This document shows, one piece after another, positions 5,976 to 9,409 of a stretch of 9,409 bases of DNA. The notes below the pieces were generated by a model, which saw nothing but the letters and a program-made list of their open reading frames with translations, made no database searches and was not told the DNA's origin. Source of the stretch: CAYLLN01 sp036496265 (lineage in GTDB: Bacteria > Planctomycetota > Planctomycetia > Pirellulales > Pirellulaceae). The first letter of the stretch is position 1. The number at the start of each line of letters is the position of its first letter. Where the stretch lies: contig DASXLL010000046.1 in assembly GCA_036496265.1 (NCBI GenBank), positions 1-9,409 on the forward strand, in the 5' to 3' direction. A program made the translations under genes and the position numbers.

Positions 5976-7136
5976 CTAACCGTTTTTTGCCTGCGCGAGG
6001 CCCGCGGCAAATCCGAGCAAGTCGCCTTTCTCGCGGCAGTGACTCAGCAGCGCCTCGACCTGCCCAGCCCGCTGCGCCAACTCTACCAGGGGCAAAGCAT
6101 TCCCCAGCGGCTGAATGCTTCCCATTCCGAACTTTGCGGCGGCCTCAAACGCCTCTTTGTCACGGCCCAAACGCGTCAGCAGATCGACGTATGTCTCAAT
6201 CGCCGCGTAACCATGATGCTGCGGATCGAGCATGTCGGCCTTCGCCTTGAAATACGCGATTGCGTCATCGACGTTTTCACCGAGCAGCGCCTGAAAATAC
6301 AGAGCGTGCGAGGGATACATATCGGCAAATGGCTCATCGCCCGGATATTGAAACTGCTGGCTCAGCCGGCGGCCATATTCGGTGATGTCCAGCGCCAATC
6401 GTAAATCGTCGACGTCGGACAAAGCTCGCGCAATCCTTACGGTGGCGGCCAGATGGGTCGTATCCAGATGATACGAATTGTCTTGGAATAACCAGTCGCG
6501 ATCGTGTACGAGGTCGCGAAGCATTCTTTCTCGCGGCTGCTTCCCCTCTTGGCGGGCAATATCCGCCTGCACGCTGCCGACGAGTTCGTTATGCACTTGC
6601 CGCAACAGCAACTTGGCCGCCGGCGCTTGGTCACTTCGCGGTCGCCGCGCGAGGGACGAATCGAACGTCGTAATCGCATTGCACGTGCCGAACCGCTCCA
6701 GCACCAGACCATAACCTCGCCCGGTGTCGATCCCTTCATGCAAGCAAACTTCGATCAATTCCTCAAAATTCTCGTCGGTCGTCGCGATCGCCGACAAGAC
6801 CTTTACTGCCTCGGCTTTGTCGCCTACGGGTCGCAAATACATCCAGCCTTCGCGAATCTGCCCTTCGGCAAGCAGAGCCGCCCCTACTTCCCGACAGGCG
6901 GCAATCAAACCATCTTCCAGCTTCGTCCGCTTTTCCTCGGTCAATCCTTCCACCGGCTCAATGGCCACCAGCGGCAAATCCAAGCTATGCCGCAGCCGCA
7001 TTTTCAGGACTTCGAAGAGCTCGTGAAATCGCTTCTGATTCCGTAACAGCTTCGCCGTTTCATCAAACGCTGCTTCGACGCCACCAGCCACCAATACGGC
7101 CTGAATGTGATCAAAGTGCGTGGTCACTAAAGACAT
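5976..7136 (-). CDS. Conserved-type alpha-helical-repeat (TPR-like) protein of unknown function
   Basis: I do not recognise a named family for this 386-residue protein. It is almost wholly helical and soluble, with no signal peptide or membrane segment. The C-terminal half reads like tetratricopeptide-type helix pairs: PSHALYFQALLGENVDDAIAYFKAKAD (about 275-301), HHGYAAIETYVDLLTRLGRDKEAFEAAAKFG (about 307-337) and LPLVELAQRAGQVEALLSHCREKGD (about 348-372). The middle has a distinctive stretch, HDRDWLFQDNSYHLDTTHLAATVRIARAL (211-239), rich in His and Asp, and this may be the family's functional core. A protein-interaction scaffold role is plausible but not shown. The ATG at 7134-7136 lies 11 bases after the toxin stop, so it may be co-transcribed with the toxin-antitoxin pair. 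No Shine-Dalgarno is visible. It converges on the prenyl synthase gene with a 3-base gap. Confidence 0.8.
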   Translation of the reverse strand: MSLVTTHFDHIQAVLVAGGVEAAFDETAKLLRNQKRFHELFEVLKMRLRHSLDLPLVAIEPVEGLTEEKRTKLEDGLIAACREVGAALLAEGQIREGWMYLRPVGDKAEAVKVLSAIATTDENFEELIEVCLHEGIDTGRGYGLVLERFGTCNAITTFDSSLARRPRSDQAPAAKLLLRQVHNELVGSVQADIARQEGKQPRERMLRDLVHDRDWLFQDNSYHLDTTHLAATVRIARALSDVDDLRLALDITEYGRRLSQQFQYPGDEPFADMYPSHALYFQALLGENVDDAIAYFKAKADMLDPQHHGYAAIETYVDLLTRLGRDKEAFEAAAKFGMGSIQPLGNALPLVELAQRAGQVEALLSHCREKGDLLGFAAGLAQAKNG

Positions 7137-7147
7137 AGATTTGCTGA

Positions 7148-7471
7148 TTAAGAAACGCCCACGCGAGCTCGGAGAATGAATTCCAGATCACGATTCGAAT
7201 GCAGCACAGAAACGACAGCCGCCTCATCGGTGACCACGGTAAAGATGACTCGATAAGGGAAGCGATCAACCTGCTTAAATCGTAGCGGGAACTTGAATTT
7301 TATGTCAGGCAGAACAATGGTGGGACAGGCCAGCGGTGCAGCCACTATGCTGGCGAAGGTTGCATCCACGGCATCCAGAAACGTGCTGCCAAGTCCTGGC
7401 TGCGTTTGTTCTAAAAAAAGTGCTGACTCTGCGACGTCAGCATCTGCGATGCTCGTTGTACGAATCCTCAC
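7148..7471 (-). CDS. ParE/RelE-superfamily toxin
   Basis: The 107-residue protein fits the ParE/RelE toxin fold in length and pattern: an N-terminal helical hairpin (about 9-45, with LGSTFLDAVDATFASIVAAP), then beta strands ending in FPYRVIFTVV (71-80) and AVVSVLHSNRDLEFIL (85-100). The FPYRV and H-x-x-RD motifs are hallmarks of the ParE branch; RelE-type mRNA interferase residues are not obvious. ParE toxins act on DNA gyrase, but target assignment by family alone is unsafe. It starts with GTG at 7469-7471, overlapping the antitoxin stop in a GTGA sequence, a sign of translational coupling. The partner antitoxin is directly upstream, as usual for type II modules. The gene seems intact with no frameshift. 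Confidence 0.88.
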   Translation of the reverse strand: MRIRTTSIADADVAESALFLEQTQPGLGSTFLDAVDATFASIVAAPLACPTIVLPDIKFKFPLRFKQVDRFPYRVIFTVVTDEAAVVSVLHSNRDLEFILRARVGVS

Positions 7472-7713
7472 GACGCTTTACTCCGCGCCAAGGCTTCGCG
7501 AGCGCGTCGAATCGTCTCCTCCACCGTAAAAAACGTTTCCTGTCCATCCTCAATTCGTTTTAGGCGGCGATTAAGTTCCGCCGCAAGTTGCTCTTCCGTT
7601 TCATATAGAGTGGGACCACCCGGCAGGCTTTGTAGCAACTCCTGAGCGATGCCCGCGCGCTCTTGGGGTGAAAGAGAAAGTGCCGTTTGCAAGACTTCCG
7701 CTGCGGTGGACAT
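7468..7713 (-). CDS. Type II antitoxin, addiction-module component family
   Basis: This 81-residue protein looks like the short addiction-module antitoxins paired with ParE/RelE toxins (the TIGR02574 type). It shows the N-terminal helix STAAEVLQTALSLSPQERAGIAQELLQSL (about 2-30), an acidic middle, and the typical AAELNRRLKRIEDGQ...TVEE block (44-66) that wraps the toxin. No clear ribbon-helix-helix or helix-turn-helix DNA-binding domain can be seen, as is common for this family. The ATG at 7711-7713 is chosen because a GGAG lies seven bases before it; an in-frame TTG at 7731 would add six residues. The stop codon overlaps the toxin GTG by four bases, so the pair is one unit. It starts 64 bases after the end of the 7TM-HD gene. 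Confidence 0.88.
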   Translation of the reverse strand: MSTAAEVLQTALSLSPQERAGIAQELLQSLPGGPTLYETEEQLAAELNRRLKRIEDGQETFFTVEETIRRAREALARSKAS

Positions 7714-7720
7714 GAGTGGG

Positions 7721-7724
7721 CTCC
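7721..7724 (-). promoter_or_regulatory. Shine-Dalgarno of the antitoxin gene
   Basis: On the minus strand GGAG stands seven bases before the ATG at 7713. It supports that start over the upstream TTG at 7731. Confidence 0.6.
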
Positions 7725-7776
7725 GCGTCAATCTCTTCTACCGCAATTGTTACCTAACATGACCAAAACCGTTTTC

Positions 7777-7782
7777 ATTATA
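7777..7782 (-). promoter_or_regulatory. Possible -10 box for the toxin-antitoxin unit
   Basis: The minus strand reads TATAAT here, a full match to the -10 consensus, about 64 bases before the antitoxin ATG and overlapping the stop codon of the 7TM-HD gene. No good -35 hexamer is found 16-19 bases upstream. Just downstream lies a short dyad (AAAAC at 7765-7769, GTTTT at 7771-7775), at the place a transcript would begin, which might serve autoregulation. Weak evidence. Confidence 0.35.
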
Positions 7783-9409
7783 CCGTCTGATGCTCCGGAT
7801 ACTTGACCCGTCCGTGATACACGGCTGTCAAACTCTTCACGAGCGAATCCTCAATCGTTTTCAGCTCCGACAGCGTTAGTCCACACTCGTCAAACTGCCC
7901 ATCCAAGAGCCGCTTCATCGCCAAATCGTGAACGAGGCTCTCGATGCGCGCCGGCGTGGGATCAATCAATGCGCGGCTGGCGCTTTCCACAACGTCGGCC
8001 AGCATTAAAACGCCGCTCTCCTTGGTCTGCGGCTTGGGTCCCGGATAGCGAAATGTTGTTTCATCCAAATCATCGGCGTCCGGGTCTTCCTTCGCCAATC
8101 GCATCGCCTCGCGGCGGTAAAAATACTCGACCAGCGTCGTGCCGTGATGCTGCTCGACGAAGTCAATAATCGACTGCGGCAAATGATGTTGCCGCGCGAG
8201 GTCCGCTCCGTCCTTCACGTGGGCAATGATTACCAGCGTGCTCATCGCCGGCTGCAGCGACTCGTGCCGATTGCCGTCCGGCCCCTGATTTTCCACAAAA
8301 TACGCAGGTTTCAGCATTTTGCCAATGTCGTGGAAATACGCGCCCACACGCACGAGCAGGCCATTCGCGCCAATTGCGTCCGTCGCTGTCTCAGCAATCG
8401 ACGCGACATTGATCGAGTGGTTGTAAGTCCCCGGCGCGCGCCGCACGAGCTCCTGCAGGAGTGGATGTTGCACATCGCCCAGCTCCAGCAAGCTGATATC
8501 CGTTTGCACGTCGAACAGCCGTTCCACGAACGGGAGCATCCCGGTCATGATCACGCCGGCGAGCAGCGAGCAGAAACCGGACCATACCGCCCCCGCCAGA
8601 AGGGTGACTGGAAAAGATTGATATTGGGCGCCAAAATTCTCTTGAATCCACGTGCTAAACCGCGTCGTCGGCCCAAACGCCTGTCCCACCAGCGTGCCGA
8701 CGCCGATTGTCGTCAGCATCACGACCATCCCCGTAAACGCACCGACATAAATCAATTTTGTCCGGCTGCGGATTCGCCGCAGGAGCAAAATGGCAGCAGC
8801 CACGGACGAGACCAAAATGACAAACTGCGCGAGTCCCTGGCCCAGAGCAAATGACAACACCAGCGCGATCGCTGCCGCGAGCAATAGCGCCAGCTCCTTC
8901 TCATAGGCAATCGCCGCCGTCATTCCAAAAATCAACAGCGGAATGATTTCAGCCCGGAAATTGTCGCTGGCAAAAATCCATCCGAGCGACACGGCCAAAA
9001 CCGCGGCCGCCAGCAATGTCACGTACTGCCGAAAATCGCTGAGCAGCACGGGCCGCCGGTGATAGATGTAAAAGCCGCACAGGACGGCCAGCGCCAAATA
9101 CATTCCCAGCGTGGCAAAACTGCGACTCAGCACCTCCCGCGCACCAAGTTGCTTTACCCAAGCGTCATATTCCAGCTTTAAGAGCAAGATTCCCGCGTCA
9201 TCAAGCGGTTTGCCGCCGGGCGCCAGCTCCGCGACGCCCGACTTGTATTCCACCATCACCGGTTTCACCGCAGCCACGGCCCGCGTTCGCTCTTCCACCG
9301 AGGCGTTCTGATCGATGCGCAAAGTCTCTGGCAGGCGGCTGTCGAGCCATGCATAAACCAACTCAGCGACGACGGCGGCGTTGTCTTTCATTCCGCCTTC
9401 TTTCAACTG
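7778..9409 (-). CDS. 7TM-HD phosphodiesterase, PgpH-like (5'-partial)
   Basis: The 543 codons seen are the C-terminal part of a membrane HD hydrolase; the reading frame stays open to the window edge, so the start lies beyond 9409. Residues 1-95 (counted from the TTG at 9406) are the end of the extracytoplasmic 7TMR-HDED sensor. Seven hydrophobic segments follow (about 97-115, 127-147, 153-168, 170-188, 192-210, 217-243, 265-295), then a cytoplasmic HD domain (about 310-535). Its metal ligands match the PgpH pattern: H330 (TYNHS), H359-D360 (YFHDIGK), H396 (IIAHVKDG), H420-H421 (EQHHG) and D471 (MLADVVE). PgpH enzymes cleave cyclic di-AMP to pApA; this is the best guess here. An acidic insertion (438-450) before the last ligand helix is common in such proteins. 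The 64-base gap to the antitoxin gene suggests the latter could be partly read through. Confidence 0.93.
   Translation of the reverse strand, partial: QLKEGGMKDNAAVVAELVYAWLDSRLPETLRIDQNASVEERTRAVAAVKPVMVEYKSGVAELAPGGKPLDDAGILLLKLEYDAWVKQLGAREVLSRSFATLGMYLALAVLCGFYIYHRRPVLLSDFRQYVTLLAAAVLAVSLGWIFASDNFRAEIIPLLIFGMTAAIAYEKELALLLAAAIALVLSFALGQGLAQFVILVSSVAAAILLLRRIRSRTKLIYVGAFTGMVVMLTTIGVGTLVGQAFGPTTRFSTWIQENFGAQYQSFPVTLLAGAVWSGFCSLLAGVIMTGMLPFVERLFDVQTDISLLELGDVQHPLLQELVRRAPGTYNHSINVASIAETATDAIGANGLLVRVGAYFHDIGKMLKPAYFVENQGPDGNRHESLQPAMSTLVIIAHVKDGADLARQHHLPQSIIDFVEQHHGTTLVEYFYRREAMRLAKEDPDADDLDETTFRYPGPKPQTKESGVLMLADVVESASRALIDPTPARIESLVHDLAMKRLLDGQFDECGLTLSELKTIEDSLVKSLTAVYHGRVKYPEHQTV

Noticed and set aside
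5986..6011. Hairpin (TTTGCC with GGCAAA, plus GCG/CGC inside) just past the prenyl synthase stop, near a run of six T
   Set aside because: The T run lies before the stem on the plus strand and the stem is inside the coding end of the convergent gene. On the minus strand an A run follows instead of T. It is not a proper terminator for either gene.
8144..8854. Long plus-strand reading frame (236 codons) antisense to the 7TM-HD gene
   Set aside because: Arg/His/Gln-rich translation with no recognisable domain. The opposite strand carries membrane segments and all HD ligands.

Overview
The window looks like a chromosomal segment of a planctomycete, probably of the Pirellula/Pirellulales type. 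This is an inference from gene content and style: GC content that appears moderately high, frequent absence of Shine-Dalgarno sequences, a Tat-exported degenerate Gfo/Idh/MocA-type protein, an exported internalin-like leucine-rich-repeat protein, and conserved proteins without an assigned role. No rRNA, tRNA, insertion sequence or CRISPR array was seen. Coding density is high, and the longest gap between genes is about 190 bases.

Layout. A DinB-fold protein (67-564, minus) is divergent from a secreted leucine-rich-repeat protein (756-1595, plus). The 191-base gap between them holds a textbook plus-strand intrinsic terminator hairpin (701-722) that has no plus-strand gene in front of it. A secreted protein with a possible papain-like Cys/His/Asp triad (1613-2371, minus) converges on the LRR gene. 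It is divergent from a stand-alone RelA/SpoT-type HD hydrolase (2472-2987, plus), and an 8-bp perfect inverted repeat lies between the two. The hydrolase begins a same-strand run: Tat-exported Gfo/Idh/MocA-like protein (3021-4343), moaC (4375-4854) and a long-chain trans-polyprenyl diphosphate synthase (4926-5972), with gaps of 33, 31 and 71 bases. The run may be one transcript, but its genes share no obvious pathway.

The rest is on the minus strand. A PgpH-like 7TM-HD phosphodiesterase enters from the right edge (its N-terminal part lies outside the window) and ends at 7778. It is followed by a type II toxin-antitoxin pair (antitoxin 7468-7713, ParE/RelE-like toxin 7148-7471, 4-base overlap) and then, 11 bases on, an alpha-helical-repeat protein of unknown role (5976-7136) that converges on the prenyl synthase with a 3-base gap.

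Themes. Two HD-superfamily hydrolases of signalling nucleotides are present: a Mesh1/SpoT-type alarmone hydrolase and a c-di-AMP-type phosphodiesterase. Each sits in a different transcription unit. MoaC supplies the cPMP step of molybdenum cofactor synthesis, and the prenyl synthase probably makes the quinone side chain. I found no convincing new multi-gene system. The most worthwhile leads are the orphan terminator before the LRR gene, the palindrome in the divergent promoter next to the alarmone hydrolase, the putative cysteine-peptidase-like exported protein, and the toxin-antitoxin pair close-packed with the helical-repeat gene.
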